Positions 10,671-21,600 of a stretch of DNA of 64,000 nucleotides are shown piece after piece. The notes under the pieces are model-generated. The model did no database searches and was not told where the DNA came from. It saw only the letters and a program-made list of their open reading frames with translations. How positions within the stretch are numbered: the first letter of the stretch is position 1; every line of letters begins with the position of its first letter. Source of the stretch: Xiphophorus maculatus (lineage: Eukaryota > Chordata > Actinopteri > Cyprinodontiformes > Poeciliidae); NCBI RefSeq assembly GCF_002775205.1, contig NC_036464.1, forward strand, positions 28,840,008 through 28,904,007, in the 5' to 3' direction. A program made the translations under genes and the position numbers.

Positions 10671-13600
10671 ATGGCAACAGGACCGGAAGGAAAACTGCAG
10701 CTGGTCCAGAGACACGTCCGAGCTTTTCCAGACTTCCCAAAGAAAGGGATCCTGTTCAGGTAGGACTGTTATTCAGGGTGAAACACGTCCTCCACCCGGT
10801 GGTCCAGTCTGAATTTATTCCCTTTAACTGGTTCTGGACCAGCAGCTCTGGTTCTGAAGGGTGCTGGATCTGCTCAGCTCCCTGAACTGTTCACGATTTA
10901 AAGCAATCCCCCCCCCGTTAGCTGAACTGGGAACTTCAACTTCAACTCTTGGCTGAAGGCTGAAGTTCCCTCTGTGAGTCAGCGCCAGGCCAGCAGCAGA
11001 ACTGTTGGTGCTGACTGCGCTCTTCAGGGTCCAGTTATTAATGTCCCTCTGGTCTGTGCTCCAGCACTGATCCCACTGCAGACTGAAGCAACGTGTTCAG
11101 AGTTTTAAACATTTACTTACCTGATGTACTAACAACAACAACAAAAACAACTCAAGATAACACAAGGAATCCTCCAAAACTGTAAAGCAGTAGGAAAACG
11201 ATTCATGGTTGTCAAAGATTTTATCAGATTAAAATCTGAAAAGTGAACCTCCACAGGCTCCACTCAGCCTCCAACAGGTTTTCCTCCAGGATTTTTCTGG
11301 CTCCTCCCCTTCACAGCAACTCTGACCAGCAGAGAGAAACATTCCCCCGCCATGATGCTGCCACCACCATGTTTAATGATGGGAGTGGCAGGTTGGGGTC
11401 CTGGGCACCGTTAGTTTTCTGCCACACAAATTTGAGCATGTCAGCCAGAAAAAATAAGACAAAACAAAGCAAAAAGCCCTTCTGTCATGTTTGCTGGGAC
11501 CATCAGAGAAAGTGGAGCTAACTACAAAAACACGATGCACTTTTCAGATTTCTAGCCGTTAAAAGCTTTGACGACCATGCATCGTTTTTCTTTCGCTTCC
11601 GAAGCGGCGCAGAACTTTGTGTTGGTCGATCATATAGAATCTCAATGAAACACATCCAGGTTTGTGGTTGCACTGTGAAGAATCAGTTCTTTTCAATATT
11701 TCAAAGCTTTTGAGGTAAAAATGCCTGCCGGTTAACGTGAGCCGTGTTCATTCTGCAGAGACATTTGTCCCATCCTGAAGAGTCCAGCTGCCCTGACAGC
11801 AGTCACTGACCTGTTTGAAGAACATGTGAGGAGCCGTCAGCTGCAGGTGGACCTGATCGTCGGTAAGCGTGTCCCTCAGGTCCGCTGGGCCTCCTGCACA
11901 GGACCTGGAGCTCTAACAACTCCCTGACTGCCTCGTCTGAAAACATCTTCATGTTCTTTATTTCCATTTCCTCCTGCTGCGCTCCACTTCCTACTGCAGG
12001 TCTGGAATTTCTTCCTTTCCAATTGGATAAGAAACGCTTTGGTTGTCGTCACTGTTACTTTCTCACAGTAAAATAACTGAGTGAGACTGAGATGATCTTC
12101 AAAGACGCAGTAGCATGTAAAATCAACATCGTGTTATAATGTTACTCCCTCATCAAAGATGTTGTTCTTGTTGCCTTCATTCTTTTATGCATGTTTGGGA
12201 AATCCTTTAACCTCCACGGCAACCATTCAGCTGTGCAAAACACCTGGGTGGACCTAGCTCCGCCTTCGAGACCGGGAAGCTCCAAAGAGGAGCTGCGGTT
12301 TCCGAGCTTTCTGCCTCACAGAGCAGCCCTCCCCCACGACTTCATCGCTCGGCTCCTTCAGACTAGCCACCAGTAATTAGCAAATACCTGGTGGAGCTGT
12401 GCACCTGCTGAGCTCATCATATTGAGCTACTTCTCAGTGCACTGCTGGTAAAACCGTTGTTAAAGGGTTAACAGAGGAGCCATATTGCGACGACTTCCTA
12501 AAGGCGTAGTTTCAGAAAGAACAGAAGTTTCTTAAAGAGGTAGAGACCCCATTTCAAGGTGTTGAATAACAAAATAAAATAAGTCATATTTGATATATCT
12601 AACATTTTTTTAACAACTGACAGTAAACATACTGTAGCTACCCGACTGTGCGATAAAATGGCACTATGTGCCTTGAAAACATATAATACTTCCCCTTTAG
12701 AAGAGGAAACAGCAGTTAATCATTCTGCTGCTAAAATAAGATACATTTAGCAGCAGTTTTCATGTGCTTTGTAAATGTGATGCCACTCTGTGTTGTGTGC
12801 AGCAACCAAGGAAGTCAAACAGCCTGATGCTAGCTGGTTAGCCTGGAAGTCAGCTGGTTCACAGTGAGCTGTATTTTCAAACACTGTTCCGTAAATAAGA
12901 GTCATGGGTTGTGCTTCTGCCGCTCCCAGGTTGCTGCTGGTTCCTGTCGTTAGACAGTGTCTGTTTGTGAACGTGCCCCTTTGCAGTTTTGATTTTACAA
13001 AAAGGGCCGACAAGCTGGACGGTTGTCTGCTCATTAAGCTCCAGACAGTTACCATGGTGACTGAGTACCAACAGTTAGGACTTGTAGCACATGATTTTCC
13101 CAACCTGTATTTTGGAAATTAAAATTTCCCAATGCCAAATAAAATCCAGCAGCCTGGTTGTCAGGCAGGACAGTTTTGCTACTTGCTGTGCTTGGTAACC
13201 ATTAGCGACACATGCCAATAATAATGTGTTTCTCTGCATTTCACACATTGAAGCGCTAAGCTGAACATGTTTATTCTCTGGTGGAACTGTGACACACATG
13301 TAAATATCAATGACCTATGTGCAGAAACAAACCATTATTATCAGCTTCTCCTACTGTTAATAATTAGCCTGGTGGTGACTGAGTAGAGCTTGTAGCCTCC
13401 AGTAGTTTAAAAAAAAAAAAAAATTAAATCTCAGTTACATGTAGAGATCAGCATTGTTCTGGGAGGGAGGAAGCAGACCAGAGGGATTTGCTTGGAGTTG
13501 TTGTGTTCAGTGATCTGAGCAACTTCTGTTAGCAATACAAGCTAATAACAATGTCAGTTTCTCTGTACTTGGTGTGCACAGAGGTCAGAGACAACAGCTA

Positions 13601-15027
13601 ACCAGGAATAGTTAAAGTCCCACTAAAACACCTAGAACTGCTTATTTGAATAGTTCAAACACCAAATTATTCCTAAAATACATTAATACGCACAGTTTTT
13701 ACTTGCGTAAAAATATGTTGAAGTAGCTCTACTCTTACTTGAGTATAATTTTTGGCTACTCTGCTCACCTTGATCACAGAACACAACATTTTGTCAGTTC
13801 GACTGTTTTTTTTTTCTTTCACCTGGAACTAATGGGGGTTGGACTGCTGGACTTGTCCTGGCTTCGTGAGACGTTCTGTTGCCCACCCGTGTGTGTGTGT
13901 GTGTGCAGGTTTGGACGCTCGTGGGTTCCTATTTGGGCCCCTGCTCGCCCAGAGGCTGGGCGTTGGCTTCGTCCTGGTTAGGAAGAAAGGCAAGCTGCCC
14001 GGAGCCACGGTCAGCGTGGCCTATGACCTGGAGTACGGCACGGTGAGGAACACTGTCACATTCACAACCCTGGGAGTTGCTGTTGTTAACTCTTAGGAAC
14101 AAGTCAAGTTCTGATATCTGGAGAAAAGCCTGGAACCAGATGCTGGGAGCTAAAATACTGTGGCTGAATGGGAGCCAGAACCCGTCAGCGAACTGGTCCT
14201 GAACTGGTTTTTCTTCCAGTGCCCGCGGTTGCCGTGGGCAGCACAGAGCTCCCTCTGACACAGAGGAACCAGACTGCCGAGTGGGCGGCCAGCTGGTTGA
14301 GACGGGAACAGAGCTCTGGTCCTGACTAGGTCAAAGGTTATTTGCACTCAGGACGCTGACAGAAGACAGACGAACAACTTTCCTGCTTAATGAGCCTCCT
14401 ACCACATTCCCTCTGTTCCTCCAGGCGGAGGCAGAGATCCAGGAGGATGCAGTGGCTCCAGGCCAGAAGGTTCTGATTATTGATGATCTTTTAGCTACAG
14501 GAGGTAAGAATCCATTCAGCTCTTCTTTTCTCATTCTCACATCTGACAGTTTGTAAATGGTATTATTAGAACACTTGTAATAAGTTTCTATTGGTACTCT
14601 TAATACTTTTCCCTGTTTCAACCATTTGTGGAATATTTAAGATTTATTTGTGGCTTGTGGAGTTCTGACTGAAGTTTGGTGTGAAGTTCATGACAATAGA
14701 AATATTAGAAACATGTTTATTAAGAGAAACCATGTGTTCCAATATTTATTGTATTTGCTTCATGTGAATAAATAAAGTCAAAATTTAACTATTCACATCT
14801 GTCGTTTTCCTCATAGGCAGCAGTCAGGGACAGAATTTCAACAGAAGGTTGAGCTGAATTTCATTAGCATGTGTATGTGTATTACAGGGACGCTGCTTGC
14901 AGCCTGTGAGCTAATGAAGAAGCAGCGGGTGGACATCCAGGGCTGCATGGTGGTCATCGAACTCAGAGACCTGAAGGGAGCTGACCGTCTGAAGCCTCAC
15001 AACGTCTTCTCCCTTCTCCAGTACTAA
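10671..15027 (+). CDS. aprt: Adenine phosphoribosyltransferase
   Basis: Five exons: 10671-10759, 11759-11862, 13909-14042, 14425-14503, 14888-15027 (TAA). Total 546 nt and 181 aa, against 180 aa in human. The enzyme converts adenine plus PRPP to AMP and pyrophosphate in cytosolic purine salvage. Visible are the N-terminal [38 protein letters not shown] (catalytic loop region), [21 protein letters not shown], and the PRPP-binding loop [14 protein letters not shown] at residues 125-138. It ends in HNVFSLLQY. The start is the first ATG in the exon, giving [16 protein letters not shown], which aligns with the usual N-terminus. All splice sites are GT-AG and all phases match. The gene is divergent from tk2 and convergent with cdt1. 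No disruption is seen. Confidence 0.97.
11243..11700. mobile_element. Tc1-like transposon remnant in aprt intron 1
   Basis: Contains GATGCTGCCACCACCATGTT followed by TTAATGATGGG, GTTAGTTTTCTGCCACACA, and near 11618-11670 GTGTTGGTCGATCATATAGA and a GTTTGTGGTTGCACTGTGA stretch. These are typical internal and terminal sequences of degenerate fish Tc1-like elements (recognised from memory). No transposase frame remains. Confidence 0.6.
12116..12705 (-). repeat. Dispersed repeat family A, copy 2 (reverse)
   Basis: Nearly full-length copy in aprt intron 2. It runs from GTTATAATGTTACTCCCTCA, through GCTCCTTCAGACTAGCCA and GAGCTACTTCTCAGTGCACT, to the TAAAATGGCACTATGTGCC end. It closely matches the copies at 42450-43610 and 62290-63030. 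Confidence 0.7.
13411..13423. repeat. Poly(A) tract in aprt intron 2
   Basis: A run of about 13 A near 13410. The rest of the intron (12706-13908) shows no gene. A short TG run at 13889-13905 leads directly into the exon 3 acceptor. Confidence 0.6.
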
Positions 15028-15345
15028 GGAGCGCCTCAGCGCCCCCTCTGGTTCGCCAGGACCACCGCGGCATCCCCTGGTGACTACAGCCAAGAAAACA
15101 AGAAAGCCTCAAAGAGGCCATCCTGAACCTCCGCTCCTTTTACACACCCTGGATAATGAAAGAGACTAACTTAGCGTTAAATGTCTGAAACTGGTCAACA
15201 GCACAGATGGATGGAACTAGTCATCCATAAACTCTATTCCAATTGAATTGTTGTATCAGGACCAAAACTCCCTCCTGCTATATGCAGCTGAGATTTTCTT
15301 CTGTTCAGATGCTGAATCTTCTTCTTCTCTGCCTAGAGGTCCTAG

Positions 15346-15391
15346 TTGGTTTGCATCTAGGACTAGGTATCAAGTCCTAGATGCAAACCAA
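15346..15391. repeat. Perfect 19-bp hairpin downstream of aprt
   Basis: TTGGTTTGCATCTAGGACT at 15346-15364 is exactly reverse-complemented at 15373-15391, with an 8-nt loop. It lies 320 nt after the aprt stop codon, so it may be in the 3' UTR. Confidence 0.9.
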
Positions 15392-15452
15392 ACCGTTTCT
15401 TCATCTATAAGACATAAAAGTTTCAAGTTTAAAATGACTTGACCATCTAAAG

Positions 15453-15819
15453 CCGGAGTGTCAAACTCATTTTCATGTTTTGCCCCATCAAGATCTTGAA
15501 AGTCCTCAAAGGGACGATTGTGGCAGAATGTGTAGATAAAACTACCTTTTAGTAAAGTTTTAAAATATAGCTTTCTCTGGATTCAGTTTGCAATTTTTAA
15601 TAAATACTTTTGTTTTATTAAATATCTTTTCATATTTATGTCTTCTGGCCGAATACAAATAAAAACAGTTTTGATTTGACTGATAAAATGAGACATAAGA
15701 ACACAACTGTTATCTTGAACTTGTATTTATGTGACCTTCTAACGTCTAAAGGGCCACAGGCAAAATCTTTACTATGGTGGGCTGGTTTCGGCCCGAGGAC
15801 CTAGAGTTTTACACCTGTG
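15453..15819. mobile_element. Old hAT-like element remnant
   Basis: Starts CCGGAGTGTCAAACTCA and ends GAGTTTTACACCTGTG, diverged versions of the CAGGGGTGTCAAACTC inverted terminus seen intact at 62763. No clear 8-bp duplication remains, so this copy is older. Confidence 0.55.
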
Positions 15820-17339
15820 ATCCCCCGGTCAGTTCTCCTTGTAATGTTACTGTGTTGATTCAGCCCAAAATAATTCCATAGTTTTAACTGAATCTGTATT
15901 TGGGAGATATTTCCCATATCAGACTCCAAGCAAACTTTTTTTTTTATCTCGCAAGAACCAGTTTTGGCCTAAAATATCGATTTGGTATAAGAGTTTCTAA
16001 ACACAGAGATGCACTGGATGGAACAATGTGACCAATTTCTGATCTGCAGTTTTTGTTGAGCGTTGACCTGCTGATCTTGATTTTTCTTTAGGAATTCTGA
16101 TATAAGAAATGTATTTAATATATTTTTACGCTAAGAATCTACATTCTCCCTGAGAGATGAACAATACGCTGACACACATCTGTCCTTTAAAGTCAGCCTT
16201 ACGTCTTATTTTGCTATAATAGGAAACTGTCAACTTTTTGTGCTCGTGCAGAATTGCGAGGAATCCCGGACAAGCCCCCAACAAACTGTTGATTTTAACA
16301 TAACTTGGTTCATTTCAACGGTCCAACAAGTACAGCGTTATACAGTAACGCTTTACATGTTACAATGTGTACAATATAGTACACACATTGCAATAATCAT
16401 TCATATGAATGATCTACACCAATGATTTGGGGAAGAAGACCTTTATTAACTATAACTAGCTGGATGACAGAAGAACCCTTAGTGGTGAAGATCCAGATCA
16501 CTATTTTAAACTTTAAAAGTAAGACATAAAGTGTTTAAATCAATCTGGAAACAGGAGCTTCAGTCTTCCAGTTTAATATCACTGCAGAGCTGATTCTTCT
16601 AAACCAAGGTACAGTGTTAGAGTTGTCAACATGCGAGGTGACAAAAGCTGGAATTGCCCCTTTAAAAAGATAAAGACGGTTCAGCAGAAGCCGAGGTAAC
16701 AAGGTGTCATTGAGTTCCTCAGAAACTGTGCGTTAGATGGGGAGCTTTGTTTGTTCTCCCAACTTCTGGCAGTTTGATTCACTGGCTGAGTCTTCTTGAT
16801 GCATGCAATGCTGCTGTTTCACCTCTATGCACATAATCAAACACTACTGCTACACTTCCTGTCAGTAGAGCTTCCAGAATAAACCCTACAATGCATGTAC
16901 ACTTTCACAAGTGCTGGTATTATTGACCTAGTCCACTTTTTTTTATTTAACTTTTTTCTGGAAGAGTAAACCAGGAAGAAAAGGCAGAAATGTCATGTTT
17001 GGCAATTGGGTTGGAAATGAAATGTTCCATAAAGGTGCAGGAACACGAAAGAGTTTATACAAATCACACACCATCTGGAAACCGTACATATGAGGAGGTG
17101 AGGTGGGGCTCAGGAAAGTTTAACAGGTGAACGACTTTGCGCGTTTACAATAAGGTGTCGGTGGTTTGTGAGGCTGTTGAACAGCAACAAATATACGTCC
17201 ATCTGAGGATGAAACAAGTCAGCAAGTCTGCATTATCCAGGTGCCTGTTTATATCGAGATAAAACAACTATGGATTATTCAGCAATGGCCAACACAATCA
17301 GAGAGAAAACTGCAGTTCATCAAACTCCAACCTCAAGGA

Positions 17340-17960
17340 AGCAGACCACATGAGACCAAGGTTCAGTCCTGGAACCATTTTTATTTAAAAGCTACAAAGT
17401 ACTGCTAGCTCAGATCACAACAGGAAATAAGATTAGTTACCATAGCTACGCAGATGATACACAGCCATGCTGAACAGATGCTTAGTACAAATCAACGTGT
17501 GGATGTGTCATAGTGTTCTCCAGCTGAACAGAAACATCTTTGGACGTAATAAGGAACGATTCAGAGTCAGCACGTCGCTTCGGGTATCACAGCTAGAAAC
17601 TAAACTAACCCAACGAACTCTGACCTGAACCTCCAGAGTCACATAAAGACAGTTACAAAGTCAGCCTTCTATTACCTGAAGGACATTTCCAGGATTAAAG
17701 GACTAATGTCTCAGCAAGATCTACAGAAACTCATCCATGTGTTTATCTTTAGTCGCAACAATGTCTTCACATTTTCGCTCTGCTCTGCATCCTCAGAGCC
17801 AAACATGGAGTAGCAGCAATCAGCATTTATGCACCAAAAACCTGGAACAAACGTCCAGCAAACTGAAAACCAGCAGAAACACTGAGTTTCAGTTAAAGTT
17901 AAATCAAGGCTAAAAACCCGCCTGTTTAGAGTTGCTTTTGATTAATAACTGGAACATCGT
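17340..17960 (+). pseudogene. Degenerate LINE reverse transcriptase fragment (L2/Rex1 type)
   Basis: Broken frames still encode the pieces GSVLEPFLF (reverse transcriptase 'QGSVLGP' block), YADDTQ (catalytic YADD, near 17446-17465), KLIHVFIFSR, and a WNKxP-like C-terminal stretch before AAAACCCGCCTGTTTAGAGT. Frameshifts and stops make it nonfunctional. Clade is inferred from motif flavour. Confidence 0.65.
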
Positions 17961-18148
17961 GAAGTTTCAAAAACTCTTCATTTCTTTCCTTTAATGTTGG
18001 TTTTATTTAATTTTTCTTCATCGTGTAAAACACCTAAAATTGCCCAGTGGCTCAAACGTTTTGCTAAACTTGCATCAAGCTGTGTGTAATAAACACATGA
18101 GGTCAAATTTGTAACAGAATTATTGAAAGAAGTCAACTTTTTAATGTG

Positions 18149-18154
18149 TTTATT
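18149..18154 (-). terminator. Candidate poly(A) signal of cdt1
   Basis: TTTATT on plus (AATAAA on minus), about 515 nt past the cdt1 stop codon. Confidence 0.35.
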
Positions 18155-18668
18155 TACTGAGATGCACCTCTATAGTGATGCTGCTGTGGGATCATCACCT
18201 GTACAGGTATTGGCCAATCAGAGAGCAGGAAGCTCAGTCTGAAGGGAAGCTAAATGGCTACACCGTGAGGCTACAGGAACACACTGGCTGTTTCACACAT
18301 TTAACTGGAACTTGAGCCTGTACTGTGTAACAAACTGGGTACATGACACTTTACAACACACACAGTGTGTGTGAGGATGACGGTAGGCTCAATGGTTGTC
18401 ATAGAAACATGCGGCACTCCTGATTTCACTTGATCCTAAGGGACATCAAGTCAACAATCCAACATTCCTCCTTCAGAAAAAATAAACAACAAAAAAAAAA
18501 AATCTTTCTCCATTGCAGGAGGCTGGACACCAGAACCAGGCTGGGTCTACACGTCATGAGGTTTAGAAAAAGTCGTCTCTCCAACTGAGATCATCTTCAT
18601 GTTGCAACAATCTGAGAAACTCTCAGGAAATTAGCAGTTTGTATCCGGAGGCAGAAGGTCGAGTCCTG

Positions 18669-21600
18669 TCAGAGTCGCTCCTCCTCTCGGAGTCTGTGGT
18701 TGAGTTTGTCCAGAATGACGTTGAGCTCCACCATCTTGTTCAGCTTCAGGTAGAAATCCTTCCTGATGGGATGAATGCTCAGCCAATCAGGAGCCACTTC
18801 AGCCAGGAGACGGATGTGCTTCTCCATTTCACCTTTGGATTGGAGACAAAGGGACAGTCGGTCAGGTCAGCACAGTAGACTCACTCTGAACGCGTTCCAG
18901 TTAACACCACACAGTCACCAGTCACTTTAGGACCGACTGACGGAACCAGAACCGGCGTGGGAACCCACCTAGACTCAGAGCTGATCTGTAGCTGGCCGCC
19001 ATGCGGTTGCACGCCACCTCCATGACCAGCGCCGCCTTCTTCTCTGCGACAAAGACGTTCCGTAGGATCCGGGCCAACTCGCCCAGCCGGGTCAGCATCA
19101 GCAGCCGCTCCTCCTGGGCCGGGTTCCGGGTCATGGCCGCCTGGAGCTTCTGAGCCTCTTTGGCGCGGATCTGTAAAAGGAAGAAAGGAACGATAAGAGA
19201 GCGGGCCGAGGGGACGGCAGCAGGTCTGGACGGGCAGCGGGGACACCCACCCTGTCCAGCAGGGACTGGGACACGCCCTTCAGGGAGGACGGCACCAGGC
19301 CTGCAGGAGGCACTGCAGGCTGAGCGGCTGCTGGGTTCTGGGAACCGACTGGTTTGGTTCCGTCTGCATCGCCTGCATTCTGGGTCAGAGAGACCAGAGC
19401 CTTCTCCATCTGATGGCAAGAGCAGAAGAGTAGGTTAAAGGTCAACGCTGAACCCGACCAGGTCGTGGATGTCGAGGGCCTCTGGCGGCGCACCTTGGGG
19501 GTGATGAGGGAGCGGGCCTTCTCCAGAACCTCCTGGGCTGTGGACACGTTCTCCGTGTGGGGGGGCGGAGGCAGCGAGCCCACCTGGACGGCGGGGACGG
19601 CGTCCACGTTGAAGCGGGGATGCCAGCGGGTTAGTTTGTCTTCCGGGACAGAGACGGGGGGGACCAGCGAGGACAGGAAGGCCTGTGGAGAGTTCAGAGG
19701 TCACGACAGCCAGTACACCTCTACTGGACGGTCCTGAATGACAGAGTCCAGAACCAGCAGCTCACCTTGTGATGCTGTTTGACAACAGAGATCAGGTTCT
19801 GGTGAAAGACGCGTCTTCTCTCCAGGAGACGGGAGGCGGACAGCACAGGTCTCGCTTCATTCCGGTCTGAGGACACATGGACAAGGAGACCAGGAATTAG
19901 ACCAGCTGCTGGACACGTTTAGAGGCTGAAAAACCAACGCATTCCACCTTAAAGGGACAGTGTTATGAGTTTTTGGAGCCACCTAATGATTTTATTGTGG
20001 TCAAGTAACCGTGCTGCCTTCAGTGGTAATAAAAATTACTTGTATATCAAATACGACCTAAGAGAAATTTGACTTCATAATTTAACGCCATGAAATCGAG
20101 CCTCTGTCTCTTTAAAACTCCTGCTCTTTCTTAAAGAAATCATCACAACATGGCTCCTCTATGATTAACCCTTAAACCAGGTTCTGGGTCGGTTCTGGGT
20201 GGACAGTGGGAAGCCCTGCAGTGACAGGAGCAGATGGACCAACCGGAGCTGAGGACGGGCTCCACGGTGAGCTGGTAGCTTCCTCTGCTGACGTTGCTGT
20301 TGAACGTTGGGATGTTCTTCTGCTGCCTGAAGGAGAACGCTGCAGGGAACACCGTCTTGATCTGACCCACATGGCTCTCCTCAAACCTCCTGAAAGAACA
20401 GCAGCCAATCAGATGCTCACATCCTCACAGCTACATCTAAAAAAAACCAAAACCACCCTAACATTCTTTTATTTCAGAAACTATGAAAAGTTACTACACA
20501 AAATGGTAATCATTTCAAACCTTTATTTATAATTTGGATTATTGTGGCTTAAAGATAATGAAAAAAAATGCAGTGTCTTAGTAAATTATCAGATATATCT
20601 TTTCAAAAAAGCCTTTTAATTGTACAAATGTTATGCAACAGTGAAGTCCTGATGTTATGCAACTGCTAGATCACACAGAACTCTGTGTAAGCACGTACAC
20701 AGAAAGCTGAGTGGAAGGAAAAAGTGTGATAGGAATCCTACGGAAAATCTCTGGGATATTGTATTTTCAGAAAACTGACATTTCTGGTTAAAATATATTT
20801 TTTTTATTGACATTAAGTAATATTTCAAGTTTCTCAGATCTTGTTTTGCTTTTTCACTCTTACTGAGACAGAATCGTCACAAATAGAAAAAAATAAGGGC
20901 TTGAAATATTCCACTGCATGTGTAATAGATCTATGTAATAGATGGGTTTCAGTTTTTGCAAAAATATTAAACTTTATGGCAATATTTGATTATTTTTGTA
21001 CATGACACCTAGTCAGCATGGCGCTGCGCCGCGCGGTGACCCTCCTACCTGTGCATCATGTCCTGCACTCCCTGCTTGATCTTGGCGAAGGTGGCCGTCT
21101 CTGAGCGGTTGTACAGCATGGCGACCACAGTGTCCATGCTGCGGAACAACTCTGCCAGGATCTTGTACTGGTAAGGCAGAGACAGGCCAGGGGGCGTGGC
21201 CTGGGCCAGGGTGTGGTACCGCTGGTACGCCGGCTGCTCCGCCCCGCTTTCAGGAGCGAAGACAGAAAAAACATCTGATGAAGCAACATGTTCTGGAGCT
21301 GGGGCTCATGGTGTTCTCTGCTGCGTCAACTAACCTGTCTGGAGCTGGAGGCGGAGCCAGAGCTGGAGGCGGAGCCTGGCTCAGCTTGACTTCGCCTGCT
21401 TCCTTCTCCTCCTTCCTCCTCTGGGCCTTAGCGGCCAGCTCTCTGGCCCGGGCCACAGTGAAGCTGGAGGCCCTGGTCTCTGAAGTGGGTGCGGCTTTGG
21501 TCCCAGATCCAGGTTGGTCCCTTGGCCCTGATGTGGAGGGGGCCCTGGCCCCTGAGGCGAGTACGGCCTTGGTCCCAGACGCAGGTTGGTCCCTTGGCCT

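Larger units (their letters stand above)
15028..18668. other. Convergent aprt / cdt1 intergenic region
   Basis: No gene seen. It holds a 19-bp hairpin (15346-15391), a hAT-like remnant (15453-15819), and a degenerate LINE reverse transcriptase (17340-17960). Candidate poly(A) signals are AATAAA on + at 15599-15604 and on - at 18149-18154. A poly(A) run lies at 18489-18501. Confidence 0.55.
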
